Shown here: one piece after another, positions 12,595 to 24,214 of the stretch
Layout: every line of letters begins with the position of its first letter
Position numbering within the stretch: the stretch's first letter is position 1
NCBI GenBank assembly: GCA_021234155.1
Contig: JAJEKV010000065.1
Span: 6,032,807 to 6,096,806 of the forward strand
Direction of reading: 5' to 3'
DNA from: Isoetes taiwanensis
Lineage: Eukaryota > Streptophyta > Lycopodiopsida > Isoetales > Isoetaceae
DNA: 64,000 nucleotides
Position numbers and translations under genes: made by a program
The notes under the pieces: generated by a model
What the model was told of the DNA's origin: nothing
The model's input: the letters and a program-made list of their open reading frames with translations, nothing else
Database searches by the model: none

Positions 12595-15050
12595 TCCAAA
12601 GGGAGAAGGCCGGCAACATCTGTTCACTCCCTCCAGCTTCCTGATGGCTCTCTCCTCTCTGATCCAATGCAACTCAAGCAATATCTTTTTGATCATTTCT
12701 CTTCCTTCTTTGCTCAGCACCCCATGCCGTTCCAGGAGGATACGCAGACTGTTGTGTTGTCTAAGGTACATCCAATTATTTCCACTGAGAAAATGAGGTT
12801 ACTTGAATCGAATATCACAAAAGGACTTGAAGGAGGCTGTGTTTCATTTGAAGCATGATAAGTGTCCTTGTCTTGATGGCTTCTCTATTGAGTTCTTTCA
12901 AGCTTGCTAGCCTTGGCTCAACAATGATGTCTATGCTGCTTTTTGTAACTTTCAGTGTTCTCAAAGCTTGAATAGGATCCTCAACACTAGATGCATCTCT
13001 CTCATTCCAAAGTGCAAAGAGCCTAGATCCATTTCTGATTGGCGTCCTATCACTTTGCTCTCAGCTGTCTACAAAATATTTGCTAAAGCCCTAGCTAACA
13101 AGGCACGCAACATCTTAGCCGAGTCAATTTATTCTACGCAAGCTGGCTTTCTCCCTGGGCCGATGCATCTTGAATAATGTTGCGGCTGCATGCAAGGGCA
13201 TGTATTGGGCTCGCTTGCAGGGTCATCAAGTGGTGTTCCTCAAACTAGACTTTGCTAAAGCCTATGACAGTGTGGACTAAGTATGTTTGGAGAAATGCGC
13301 TCTTGCTTTGGGATTTGATGAGGCATTCACGCGTGATATTATAAAGCTTCATGGTGTGGTCTATAATGCTTTTTCAAAGTGAGCCATCCCAAATCTTTAC
13401 TGTTGGTCGAGGGATCCGACAGGATTGTCCCTTGGCTCCCTTGCTCTTCACTATTGATGCAGAAGTGTTGTCTCAACTCTTTGATGTTGCATCTCGAGAA
13501 GGTCTCATTCAGGATCTACCATGCTGGATGGCTCTCAGAAGGTGTGTAATCAGTATGCTGATGACACTTTTCTTTTTCTTATGGCCAATGATGAAAACCT
13601 ACATAATGCTAAGCTGCTCCTAGATACTTTCTCCTTGGCCTCTGGGGTTCTTGTAGGTTGGAGAAAGTGCACTGTTCTATGGATACTAGATAGTGATGTT
13701 CCCTCTTGTATTCTTGACTACCCTTGGACAGTGCTTCCTCATGGTCAACCCACAAAACTTTTGGACATTCCTGTGGGGGTGCATATCCTCATATGCTTGG
13801 GATGAGATCATTAAAGGTCTTGAGAAACATCTGTTTTGGTGGAAGGTGGCTAAGTTATCTTTGCCTAGTAGGATCACAGTTGCAAGATTCATCCTTAGCA
13901 ACACCCATGTCTATATGGCATTTGTCTTACTGGCTCTTCAATGTAAGATGAATGAGATCGTGTGTATTGTCAGGAATTTCATCTGGGGTGGTACATCATG
14001 TTGTTAAGATATCCTAGGCTAATTGCATCAAGCCTAAGGCAGCTAGTGGCCTTGGAATGTTGGACTTCCATCTGCAAAGTCAGGTCATTTGGAGGCTCCT
14101 CCTTGGTAAATATGACTCTCCTGGTTTAAGGTTGGTGCAACAATCACTTCTGCAGTGTCTCCCCGTTCACAAGACAATTATCAAGCCTAGTCTCCCATGG
14201 GCCTCATTATATCCTGGGATGCGGTTAGATCTTTATTCCATGTTAATCCCCAAGCTTGTGCATCATTGTCAATGTCATGCTGGTGGCTTCCCCTGCAAGA
14301 TATGCATGATCAGCAGCCTTTATGTGCACTTGTACATTCAAAGACCCAAAGGCATTAGTGGCTAGCTGGGGTTTAACGATTGCAGATTGGTATGATTCTG
14401 GTCATTTTTTGTCATGGGAGGCTTTTCAGATGAGATTTCTGTTATACAGATTGGATCGGCAAATCTGGGATGGGATGGCTGTTTTTTTTCATCCATTGTG
14501 CAGCAACCACAAGCTGATGTGCCTATTTGGATATGTGATGCATGTGTTAAGCCAGAAAAGTTTGTTTCTTCCACGTATAGGCTATTGTTGAATTGTGAGC
14601 CTCTCCCCCCATCCCAGCACTGGCATCTTCAGGTTCCTCAACCACAATGGAGAAGTGTTTGGATGTGGACATGGGATAAATTGCTCCACCATAAAGTGTC
14701 AGCGCTGCGATGGCAAATTCTCCATAGATGTGTTCGAGTGAATGTCTTGGTTCACAAGATGAACCCTAGAGTCTCAGATTGTTGCCCTTAATGTGCCCTC
14801 AATGTGGAGGCCATAATTCTATACAATGCATCGCCTCCATGAAATCATGCTTAGGATAGACTTTTATGCACTTGTCACTCCACCAATGCTTTGGGGATGG
14901 TCCAAGTATTGGTGTCATGATTAATCGCAAGATTGCATTTGAATGGCGTGCTCCTCTGAGCTTTGCGTAGAACTTTCGTTGGGATGCACTTTCTTTCCAT
15001 TCACACAAGTACAAGATAATAACAGGGTGTTTCTTTATCGGAAATGTCAT
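12595..15050 (+). mobile_element. Second LINE relic, plant L1 type with zinc-binding RT tail
   Basis: RT-coding sequence of a different LINE subfamily from its upstream neighbour. It starts with an RT N-terminal linker ('LPDGSLLSDPMQLKQYLFDH'). Next come 'DKCPCLDGF', 'SLIPKCKEPRSISDWRPITL' (RT motif 1), 'LKLDFAKAYDSVD' (motif A), 'RGIRQDCPLAPLLF' (motif B) and 'QYADDTFLF' (motif C, with both Asp present). A thumb region and a C-terminal zf-RVT-like segment follow, with 'WDKLLHHKVSALRWQILHR' near 14680 and Cys/His residues near 14785. There are several in-frame stops (for example near 12908 and 13278) and frameshifts. Its 3' end abuts the opposite-strand gypsy pol near 15050. Confidence 0.85.
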
Positions 15051-15055
15051 GGCCA

Positions 15056-17650
15056 TCTGAACATTGATGACTGTTTTCTCCATGTACTTCTTTAACCTGC
15101 TGCCATTTATGAGAAAAGGCATAATTTTTCCTTCAAGATCTGAAAGTTGGACAGAGCCATTACTATTCACTTCATGGATCACAAAAAGCCCAAGCCATCT
15201 TATTTTCAGTTTCCTCGGGTATTGCTTTGTCACCCTTATTTATGTTTTTTTTTCTTTTGTCTCTTATCTATCCAAGCTTTCCTTGCTTGTTTAGCCACTC
15301 GTTGTTGCCAAATTGCATATTGACGCTTTTCATCCAAAGCTTCTAGCTGTAAGAGCCTGTGTGCTATTGATTTGTCAGGCGACAATCTATCTTGTATTGT
15401 CATGCGAAGGCTAGGAACTACAAATTCAAAAGGCATAACCGCTTCCATGCCATATGTAAGCTGGAATAGTGTGTGATCTGTTATAGCTTTGTAGGCAGTT
15501 CTGCATGCCCATAATACTGCAGGAAGTTTGAGCTCCCAATCTATTCTCGTAGATTTGCAAATCTTTTTCAAGATAGTAACCAAGATTTTGTTAGTAGATT
15601 ATGCTTGCCCATTGGCCCTTGGGTAGTAAGGAGTAGATCTATGATGGGTGATGAGAAAGTTCTGTACAAGAGTCTCAATAGTCTCATTGAGAAAATGTAC
15701 ACCTCTATCGCGTACAAGCTCAAGAGGACACCCAAATTGTGTTATTGTTTGTTGGTACAAAATTTTAGCCACACTCAATGCAGTGTTATCTTTTAATGCT
15801 CTTGCCTCTGCCCATTTTGTATTATAATCTGTTAAAATCAAGATATATTGAGCTTTGGTTCTAGCTGCAGGGGATTTACCGGACCTACAAAGTCCATGCC
15901 CCACTTTTCAAAGGGACCCAAAGGTAAGATTGGTGTAAGTGGCATGTAGCTATGTTCTTCAGGTTTACCCATACGCTGACAGATGTCACAAGTACATGCT
16001 TCATTCAAACAGTCTTTAAACAGTGTGGGCCACCATAGACCCATTTGGAGTACTTTTCTAGCTATAATATCCGCTGCAAAGTGGCCTCCACCTACCCCTT
16101 TATGTGTTTCTTGAAGAATTTCTTCAATTTCATGAGGCATTACACACCACCTTAAAACGTTATCTTGCCCTCTGTTATAGAGTTGTCCCGAGATAAGGCA
16201 AAACTTGGATGCTTTACGAATGAAATCCTTCTCTTGTGGCTGTGAAAGCTTATCAGGGCATTTCCCAGATGCTAAATACTCTGTTAGACCAAAATACCAT
16301 GGTGGGGCTGCCATTACTCCGAAAAGGCTCACATTGGGTAATCCAACATTCACACGTATGGGGGGAACTCTGTTGTTAATCTAGACAAGTGGTCAGCGAC
16401 TCCAGGTTTTAAAACTACTTTAGAATTGAACTCTTATAAGATAAAAGCCATCGAGTGATTCTTCTTGTAACACGTGGTTTGTTTATTAAATATAGTAGCG
16501 CTTGATGGTCCACATAAAATATGATAGTGACGAAATTTTTGAACAGCAAACACCATAGCTAAACCTTCACGTTCCGTGGTGTTGTAATTCCTTCAGCTGC
16601 ATTTAATTGCTTAATTGCAAAGTGAATTGGTTGATCTACTTTGGACTTAATTTGTTTGGCCAAGACTGCTCCAATGGCTATTTTCAAAGCATCTACGTGG
16701 ACATGGAATTCATTCCTTTCAAATGCTTGCTGCACTGTGATGTCCATATAAACTTGTTCTTTGGACTTACCAATTCGTTTAATGGTGCTGCTATGTCACC
16801 CAACTTACCACAGAATTTCTGATAATAGTTAGCTTTTCCCATAAACCTTTTTACTTCTGTAATATTTTTTGATAGTTCCATTTCCACAATAGCTTGAATT
16901 TTACTCGGATATGTAAGCAGGGGTTTTTTAATCCTAGTAGTAATGATTGTACTAGCCCATTGTATGGGTCCCATGACCTATTGGTCTCCGTGGACGTTAA
17001 AAAATTTATTCTATTCTATTCTATTCTATTCTTTGCATACAAGGTGACCAAGCAACATGCCATGCTTTACAAGGAAAACACACTTCTCAGGATTTAATGG
17101 GCACCCCATATTGGCGGCATCTTTGAAAACATAATTGGAGCTTAGTTAGATGATCATTGAAGCTATTGAAAACTGTAAAATCATCCAAAAATATGTATCC
17201 TTTAAAGACTATCAACATCACGCATTGAAGTAATGATGGCGCATTACTTAGGTCGAATGGCATCATTCTGTATGCAAATGTACCAAATGAAGTTATAAAT
17301 GCCGTTTTCAATTGGTCATCAAGGTAGATTCGAATTTGGTTGTAACCATTGAAGCCATCCATAAAGGAGTAGCATTTATGTCCTGTGACCTTTTTCAATA
17401 CTTGATCTGTAAAAGGGAGAAATGATCTTTTCTGTCATTTCATTTAGCTTACGAAAGTCAACACATACACGAAGCATTCCATTTTTTTTTTCAGGACTAC
17501 CACTATTGGAGAAACCCATTCACTAATTTCAACTTCGAAAATAAATCCAGCTTGTAGTAGTTCCTGGATTTCCTCTTTCACATTTAAGGCAAAGTTTGTG
17601 ATCTGCCGAATTGACACTCTTGGCAACTCGGGATCTTGTCAAAACTGTAC
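15056..17650 (-). mobile_element. Ty3/gypsy pol relic (RT-RNase H-integrase)
   Basis: Read on the minus strand, the order is RT (17640-17090), RNase H (about 16970-16560) and integrase (16353-15056), the Ty3/gypsy order. RT shows 'GYNQIRI' and the catalytic 'FLDDF'. RNase H shows 'VHVDALKIAIGAVL'. Integrase shows a zinc-finger end 'CTCDICQRMGKP', then 'DYNTKWAEA' and 'RDRGVHF' for the first two acidic residues. The codon after 'YYPRANGQA', where the catalytic Glu normally lies, is a stop. The integrase C-terminal region ends near 15056. Stops and frameshifts occur throughout, and no LTRs, gag or protease were found. A ~110-bp insertion interrupts it at 16920-17030. Confidence 0.85.
16920..17032 (-). 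mobile_element. Short SINE-like insertion in gypsy pol
   Basis: About 110 bp without coding sense separate two parts of the pol frame. It reads GTGGACGTTAAAAAAT followed by a (TTCTA)n tail at its right end. A similar ending, GTGACGTTAAAATAC plus (TATC)n, is found at 39700-39742. A conserved body ending in a variable simple repeat is typical of some SINEs. I could not identify A/B boxes or a clear target duplication. Confidence 0.4.
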
Positions 17651-17740
17651 TAGATCTAGGTTGGTGTAAAAACTTTACTCAAATATAATGTTGGTGAAGA
17701 ATTTAATCTTCCAATAAATAATTGGGAATGATCCACTATA
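17627..17740 (-). repeat. Gypsy-derived inverted repeat, left arm
   Basis: The stretch around GGCAACTCGGGATCTTGTCA and CTAGATCTAGGTTGGTGTAA is repeated in inverted orientation at 19985-20095. The match continues from the pol frame ('DPELPRVSIRQI') into upstream gypsy sequence. The two arms are therefore opposite-facing pieces of one retroelement family rather than transposon termini. Confidence 0.65.
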
Positions 17741-18449
17741 ATCCATCAATTATCACATAATTTCTAGGGAAATGACATCCAAAATGAACATAAGTTCAAC
17801 ACCAAGCTAAAGCTTTCTCTTCTAGAAACTTCCAAACTCATCCACGATCTGAAGCAGTACGCTGCTACTGGCCCGAGCACCACCTTGCTCAGCACATTTC
17901 TCTTAATAATCTCATCTTGCTCCTTCAACCTCTTCATTAGAACAATCAAAGCTATGTTAGAAGGAAGTTCTAGAGTCGGGCATTTTCATTTCTCAGCAAT
18001 GGAGGACAACACGGCCATAGATGCAGATGTGAAGAAAGGGAAGACGCTAGATGTGAAGGAAGGAAAGACGCTAGTATTCTAACTGGAGCATGGAAATCAA
18101 TGTAAGGACTTAGTAAAGACCTTAGTTTATACATATTAGAGCTCCACCATATTAGATAAAGTCAACCGCTGGGACACGTGTTGAGCGAATCATTGTTTTT
18201 TTGAGATTCTGTAGATATCAAACATAGAATTAGTGATATCATATATACAAGCAGAGATCCATTGGAATGGAAGACTGGTTACATACACTTATTGTCCGAT
18301 TAAGAATTTAACAACTTGAAGTACAATATATCACACCACATGAAAACTTCACACGCATTTTAAAAGCAAATAAGAAGTTTCGCTTCAGGTGATCTTTTTA
18401 TCATGCAATATATTTAAAAAATATAAAATAAGGGACTTGAGATTGTGCA
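17741..18449. other. Mostly unrecognised; short coiled-coil trace
   Basis: A minus-strand segment at about 17960-17850 encodes a Lys/Glu-rich stretch ('MKRLKEQDEIIKRNVLSK') that may belong with the coiled-coil pseudogene at 18600-18991. A 24-bp unit with GATGTGAAG and AAGACGCTA is duplicated near 18025-18075. Nothing else is supported. Confidence 0.35.
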
Positions 18450-18599
18450 TTTGTTTCTATACCTATTTTTTCATTGCAAAATTAAAATATATACAAGCAT
18501 TGAAAAAAAAAAACGGTTCCTCTGGCGGGAGCCAAGAAGCCAGATGCTTATGATCGGTGGAGGAAGCGAGAGCGAGAGCGAGAATGGGCGTGGGCGAGC

Positions 18600-18991
18600 T
18601 CTTGCTGGTGGCCAAACTTCTGCTAGAGCGTGCAAATGGTTTTGTTTTGCTCCTCCAACGAGATTGCCTGCCTGGCAATCACGTTCTCGTACTCTGCAAT
18701 CTTATCCTCCCGTTTGGATGGGGGCCGCCTCGCCTGCTTCGATTGCGGACCTAAGCTTGTTTTGGAGGTTACAGCATGCAATTCACAATCTGTTAAAGTC
18801 CGCTGATTGTCCCGCACTTGAATCACCTCCCTATAGAAGGGCCTTGTCCTACACTGCAACCAATTTCTCGACGTCTTCATCATTCTCCTCTTTCAGGAGT
18901 CGGATCTACTCCTCCGCTTGTGCCCAATGTTCTTCATTTCTTTCACAAGAACTTGTAACAAAATCTCGGCAGGGATGGAGATGGACGCCAT
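18600..18991 (-). pseudogene. Broken small ORF with coiled-coil character
   Basis: From the minus-strand ATG at 18991, a short frame (MASISIPAEILLQVLVKEMK) runs to a stop at 18893-18895. Glu/Lys/Gln-rich coding sense then continues in other frames to about 18600. A TATA box (TCTATATAAA) lies at 19101-19110 on the minus strand, about 110 bp upstream, followed by a pyrimidine-rich leader. The architecture parallels the relic at 4614-5003 and the larger one starting at 45299. Family unknown; not functional. Confidence 0.35.
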
Positions 18992-19707
18992 TGCAAAAGA
19001 GTAAAAGAAAGCAGAAGATTGATGGAAAGAACATTGGTGGTTGAAGGAAAGCAGAAGAACAGGAGTTAGCGGATAGAAAAGAGATGATAACGTGTAATGC
19101 TTTATATAGAGACCACAGATATGTTGAATTCTATGATGAATTCTATAGCTTCCATTACAGATAATGTTGTAATAAAACCCTACGAAGCGAAATGATAACA
19201 TAGGCAATAGTGCCCTAGTTTCGCATTACGAAAACCAGCACCGTGACCATTATTTGGATCCTCCGGGGTCAGGCTTCTAGGTTTGGTGGCTTAGGTTGCT
19301 CCAGCATGCTCATGGTCATCTGTGTTTCTCTGTGGTATTCTTCTGCTCGGTGACACTGGGCATGTCTTCCTCACAAGGTAGCTTCCTGGTGAGGTTGCGC
19401 GTCGACTCTTATGACTCCATGGCAAGAGGTCCTCCAGCGTCAGACGTGGGCTGGGAAGGGTATGCGCATATGAGGTTTACCCCACCACTCCCGTTACAGG
19501 GTTCGGAATGTCAGCTGGCTGGGCATGTTTCTGCTAATAGGGCCTGCATATAGGCTGGCTGAGCTTCCCATTATCCTTGAGCTATGTTTACGATGGTTTG
19601 GTAACTTGGCTATGTTCTTTCCTTCTGATTCTCATGTGTTGTATTTTATTTAATCATGTTGCCATTGTCTAGCATTGTACTCACATAGGATTTGGTGTCT
19701 TTGCTTG

Positions 19708-19815
19708 TGCTTATGTTCTTATCATCCAAGATTTCCAAGATGTTCCCATGCATGCAGTGGCAGCCAATGATCCCCACTTAGTCACGAGGACTAATCCCCG
19801 TGAGCATGTGCAGTG
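19708..19815. repeat. Dispersed repeat, copy 2
   Basis: Direct-orientation relative of 11-105, sharing the block CCCCACTTAGTCACGAGGAC. The sequence on both sides differs from the first copy. Confidence 0.6.
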
Positions 19816-19984
19816 AATTAGCAAGAAGTGGTCAAGCTAATGGAGACAATGGAGTTGGGTAGCATGGTTGAGCTTGAAACTTTTGGGCTGAGTTGCTACA
19901 CTATATTGTATTTGCATTATGGATATTATAATTCCTTTAGATTTATGTTGAATTCAAAAGAATGGTTCAAATTTCAAACAAACG

Positions 19985-20095
19985 AAAATTCAATTCTTCA
20001 CCAATACTATTGTTTTTTGTAAAGTTTATACCAACCTAGATCTAGTCTTTTTGCAAGTTTTGACAAGATCCCGAGTTGCCAGGAGGGTTAACTGG
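19985..20095 (+). repeat. Gypsy-derived inverted repeat, right arm
   Basis: Inverted relative of 17627-17740, carrying CAAGATCCCGAGTTGCCA and the continuing pol codons. It ends at about 20095, where the LINE fragment starts. Confidence 0.65.
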
Positions 20096-20850
20096 GCAGG
20101 CTTATCATATTTGAGTCTACTTTCTCGTCCTGTCTATCTATTCCAATGCTAAAATGCATAATCAGATGCAGATCATGTTCCTCTGCCAGTAAATAATCCA
20201 CAACACTGGAGCCGCCCCCGGTTCTCCTATAAGTGCAATGGCTGGAGGACAGCCACTGTGCCAACCTATTGCAAATGATCAAGTCAAAGATGCTGCATAG
20301 CAATAGCAACTGTCGGCCATAGCGTGTAACATGATCCTTGATCAAGTCACCTCTAGGGGTTTAGCTGCAATACATCCTCTGCCAAGGGTTCACCCTGCTC
20401 GGCCCCCATGCATGCATTAAAGTCTCCGAGCAACATGATCTTGCCCAATTAATTGTGATGTTGTATATCATTATATATATATATCGATATAAAGCTCCAA
20501 TCTATCCACATCTAAATGAGTGTTATAGAAGTCGCTCTTGGCATGTGAAAAGTAGCATGCTGCCACAAAGAGGAGGTTGCCACTGCCATGCTACACGCGT
20601 ATCCACAAGTAGCGATTGTACCTGTCTGTCTTATGCAGAGAGATTGACTGCACCAAGGCTACGCGATAGTAGCAGACGACCTCCCATGTCCACGCTCTCC
20701 TATGCACTCGTTGAACACCGAGGAATGTAGATAGCCTGGGAGGTCTGGCAGTCTATGCCCTTCATGTTCCTATGTTTTCATGAGGAAAATGAGATCCATA
20801 TCTGATGCAATAGAGTTGAAACTCTATTCTTTTTGCCAGGTGAAGTCACA
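20096..20850 (-). mobile_element. LINE endonuclease fragment
   Basis: The minus strand encodes APE-type endonuclease pieces. These include 'LFVAACYFSHAKSDFY' and 'HLDVDRLELY' near 20490-20580, and 'IFDLIICNRL' and 'SSVVDYLLAEEHDL' near 20180-20290, equivalent to the DYLI motif. The lineage resembles the LINEs at 51-64 kb. No RT is attached, and both ends are truncated. Confidence 0.7.
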
Positions 20851-22200
20851 ATGCTTCTAAGACACTATATGGAGGCACAATTCCTATTTATCAGCATTAG
20901 ATGTAGATGCACGAGAAGTTGCAACGGCTGCAGGGGGATAATGTGTGGTGCCTGAGCGAGAATTGTGAAATAGTTGGAGCAAGGAGAGCAGGAGGGGTGG
21001 GAGAGCCGATGGAGCAAATGCACCAGCAGGGGTAGCAGAAGTGGTTGCAGAAGTTGCTTGGGCGGCAATAGTAGAAGTGGCAACTCTTGTAGTGGCATCA
21101 GAAGGGCCTCTAGGTCTGGCAGTAGCATGACACAACACATCTACGACCTCAACAGGTGCCGGTCTAAAAAAATGTTTTCATTTACGTTCGTTCACCCTAA
21201 TCTTTTATATGATGGTGAAATATGGACAATCTTTCTTAATCCAGTTATACATGCATGCAACTAGACCAGATGCTCAAACATAAACTTAACTAGAGCTATT
21301 CTCTATAGGAACATTTGTGACATTCAATAATGTGGTGACAGTGAGCAAAGAGAATGGAACACTGTTCCTTTGAAATAAATGATCCTTACCAATGTCAACG
21401 TGCCACTCCATCTCTGGGTGTGGTGTGGTGGCTTGCATATTGCTTTCCTTAGTATTAATTGAATGTCTCATGTGGCCACCTTGTCAGTTAATAAGTTGTA
21501 TCATACGATATTTTGGCAACTTCTTACACTGCATAGCCCGCACAGAAGACATGAAATATCAAGGAGATGTAGAGATGCATCTAGATCACCACCTGTAAGC
21601 ATACATGAAGCTACCAAAATGAGGTCGGATCAGTTAAGGGATGCCCACAACAAAAAATGATAAAATCCTACAAAAGAAGCCATCCCGATTTTGGATAATC
21701 GAGGAATTTTTCTGGGTAAATCCCATAAAACCTTAGGGAAATCACCTTTAAAAAATTCCAAAAGCATTTTGCACCAAACTAAAAAATCCCAAATGTTGAA
21801 TTAGATTAATATTAAAAACCTTTTAAATAAGTAGATTTATTGTCCTGGGAGTCCAGATAGTCTATATAAGGAACTATATGCATGCACAATGGTATGAGAG
21901 GAAACAACATACGCCCATACCGATATAAAGAGTTATATGCATATATGATTTATTTTATTTTTCTCATTTGTTGCATGTGTGTTAATATTTTAAGAAGAGA
22001 ACAGAATAATATTTTCAAGTCCATTTAAGGGGCAGTGCAAAGGCTTTCCACGAACAAGGAATCAAGACAATAAGCATGACAAGAATCCATGTAACCCGTC
22101 TCTCCATGTGCTTCACCAAACATGTCACCCCACACAATAATTATAACAAGCATCCATGATCCTTCTCTCCATGTGGTCACTACATACTACACCAAACATG
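20851..22200. other. No recognisable gene
   Basis: The low-complexity Leu/Pro or Ala/Ser frames at 20865-21140 (minus strand) come from a CAG/GCA-like repetitive stretch. An AAAATCCC-type motif recurs near 21660-21800. No supported CDS, RNA or element end. Confidence 0.4.
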
Positions 22201-22205
22201 CCAAG

Positions 22206-22241
22206 ATTACAACTTATGTATATGAATTCATAAGTTGTAAT
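22206..22241. repeat. Perfect 13-bp inverted repeat
   Basis: The arms ATTACAACTTATG (22206-22218) and CATAAGTTGTAAT (22229-22241) are perfectly complementary around a 10-base loop. It could be a cruciform or the centre of a small palindromic element. There is no U-run to suggest a terminator. Confidence 0.6.
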
Positions 22242-22557
22242 GTAGTGTAGGAAAACTAGTTTGTGCATGTTCTCATCAAGTGGGAAGGGAGACAATGAAA
22301 TTATTTAGAACCATAAGACCCATGCTTATATAGTCTCTTTTATTCTCTTCCTTTAGGTGACTTATTATGCTCCACCGGACAAAGACCGACATTTTAGAAA
22401 AAGACAATTTACAGCTAATCTGTGGACATGCTATTCCAAAGTACCACCAAGATGGGGAAATAACAACAAAGTGACTCGACACGTGTATGTGGAGGAGGCA
22501 TGTCCCCCTTGCCCACATGGTTGATAACTTTTTTGCCCCACCTTCATAGACATATTG

Positions 22558-23163
22558 ATGCTGCACTGCCAACAACTCACCATATAGACTATACTAGGTT
22601 CAGAAGAAAGTAGCATGCACTTTCAACTGATCAAGTGGGAAAGAAATTAGGGTAAGAAACAAAAGGAATTTGACAGGGCATGGTTTGGACGAAGGGGGGT
22701 TGTTCCCTAGAATGCGTGGTAGTAGAGTAACGTATTGGAATGGAATTGTCACCAAAGCCCTTATGCTTTGTGATTGCACAACTAGGAGGCAAAACATGGT
22801 CTAGAAGGAAGGGCAACAAGCCACATAATGCATAATTCCAACCTTAGAAAGGAAAAGGCATGACGCTGCACTGCCAATAACTCACCATATAGACTATACT
22901 AGGTCCAGAAGAAAGTAGCATGCATTTTCAGTTTATCAAGTGGGAGCCAAACTAGGATAGCAAACAAAAAGAAGGGGATGGAACTTGACATAGCATGGTT
23001 TTGGGGGGGTGTTCCCAAAATGCATGGTAATAGTGTGCTGGAATGGAATTGTCAACAAAGCCCACTTGCTTTGTGATTGCACAAGTAGGAGTCAAGGAAA
23101 GGCGGCAACAAGCCACATAATGCATAGTTCCAACAATTAGGAATGAAAAGCCGAAAAGCGTAA
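22558..23163. repeat. Tandem duplication, ~305-bp unit
   Basis: Two consecutive copies, starting at about 22561 and 22866, both open with CTGCACTGCCAA and share ACTCACCATATAGACTATAC, GGAATGGAATTGTC and AACAAGCCACATAATGCATA. They differ by many substitutions and small indels, so the duplication is not recent. Non-coding. Confidence 0.8.
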
Positions 23164-23561
23164 TGCCGCGTCCAGCTATTAGGTACCTTTCCACATCTAC
23201 AACCACATATTTTGCCATTGCCACATCAGCCAATGCGGGCATGTAGCCAAAAATAGGGGGTTAGTCTCCTTAATTTCCAGTTAAAATCCTTATTTTTTGT
23301 ATAAGGGAAGAAGCGCGTCGACAGGCTTTCCAGCCCAGAATTGCAAGTAGGTCTTTCACTCAATGTGAAGGCAGGCAGGTTAGAAAAAATTCTGTTGGGT
23401 AAAAAAAGGAGAACTGTGGGTAAGAACAGCAGAATTGCAAGTAAAATATGGCAGAATCACAGGTGAAATGCAGAACTGTCAAGTAAAAACAGAGATTTTG
23501 CGCCCATTCAACAAAGTTAATCAACATTCTTTAAAAGAAATGTCGCCACGTGACGCATCAT

Positions 23562-23719
23562 GATTGGCCCCATGGCTAGAATTTCTTCTAACCTGCCTTT
23601 GCGGTTTGAGTTTTTTGCTTGCACAGATAGGGTATGAGGGGATTGGCCCCATGGCCTGAATTTCTTCTAACCTGCCTTTGCGGTTTGAGTTTTTTGATTG
23701 CACAGATAGAGGTACGAGG
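23562..23719. repeat. Tandem duplication, 79-bp unit
   Basis: GATTGGCCCCATGGC at 23562 recurs at 23641, and the unit includes ACCTGCCTTTGCGGTTTGAG. The copies are nearly identical apart from a few substitutions. It lies about 0.6 kb upstream of the kinase gene's probable promoter. Confidence 0.8.
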
Positions 23720-24180
23720 GATTTGGAAGCCTGGATACAAGATTGGTGCACGATCATTGAAACAAATTTCCTGCAGGGAGAGGGGTCCCAGGTGGTCCTG
23801 GGTTTGAAGCGAATATTGGGAGTGGGCGTGCTGACTGAGTCATGGCACATCCAACGTTGGTCAAGTTGGGGGATGGAATATGGGGGGCATATTGTCCGGA
23901 AAATGAAAGAAAAATATAAAAAGGATTCCGAGGATCCACATGTTGTAATACTACCAAAAAGCCGCAAAAAGGTTGCACTCCTAATGCCGCCAAACTTAAG
24001 CCTCCAGCCGCCGATATTCCTCTACCGCATCTGCCACCGTTCATAATATGCCACGTCATGCCTCCACGGGGCCCATTTGACACGTCATTTTACCACAAGT
24101 ATTTACCCCAACTGACAAGATCTTTTTCCCATTAAAGAAATAACAAGGCAGAGTAAAAACAAAGCAAAGAAAACAAACTC
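23720..24180. other. Intergenic, no supported gene
   Basis: A 122-codon plus-strand frame overlaps this stretch but shows no recognisable domain. Much of its start is the 79-bp repeat, so I do not call a gene. TGACG/CGTCA motifs near 24050-24090 could be bZIP sites. Confidence 0.4.
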
Positions 24181-24193
24181 TTCAGGTGTCTCC

Positions 24194-24214
24194 CACGTGG
24201 GTTATCGCCACGTG
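24194..24214. promoter_or_regulatory. Pair of G-boxes upstream of the kinase gene
   Basis: Two CACGTG palindromes lie at 24194-24199 and 24209-24214, the second within GCCACGTGGC. Their centres are 15 bp apart. A third CACGTG is at 23547-23552. G-boxes of this form bind plant bZIP (ABF/GBF) and bHLH (PIF-type) factors, and close pairs are common in ABA- or light-responsive promoters. The pair lies about 1.25 kb upstream of the kinase ATG, plausibly near its transcription start given the 5'UTR introns. Confidence 0.55.

Noticed and set aside
18445-19044. A 199-codon plus-strand ORF
   Set aside because: It is antisense to the minus-strand coiled-coil relic with its own TATA box, and has no recognisable domain.
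17627-20095. A DNA transposon with ~90-bp terminal inverted repeats
   Set aside because: The inverted match continues outward into gypsy pol codons, no target duplication flanks it, and no transposase lies inside. Opposite-facing retroelement pieces explain it better.
20865-21140. Leu/Pro-rich and Ala/Thr-rich proteins
   Set aside because: They are low-complexity translations of a GCA/CAG-type repetitive stretch, in several frames at once.
23678-24046. A 122-codon ORF upstream of the kinase
   Set aside because: Its start lies in the 79-bp tandem repeat, composition is unremarkable, and an equally long frame exists on the other strand.
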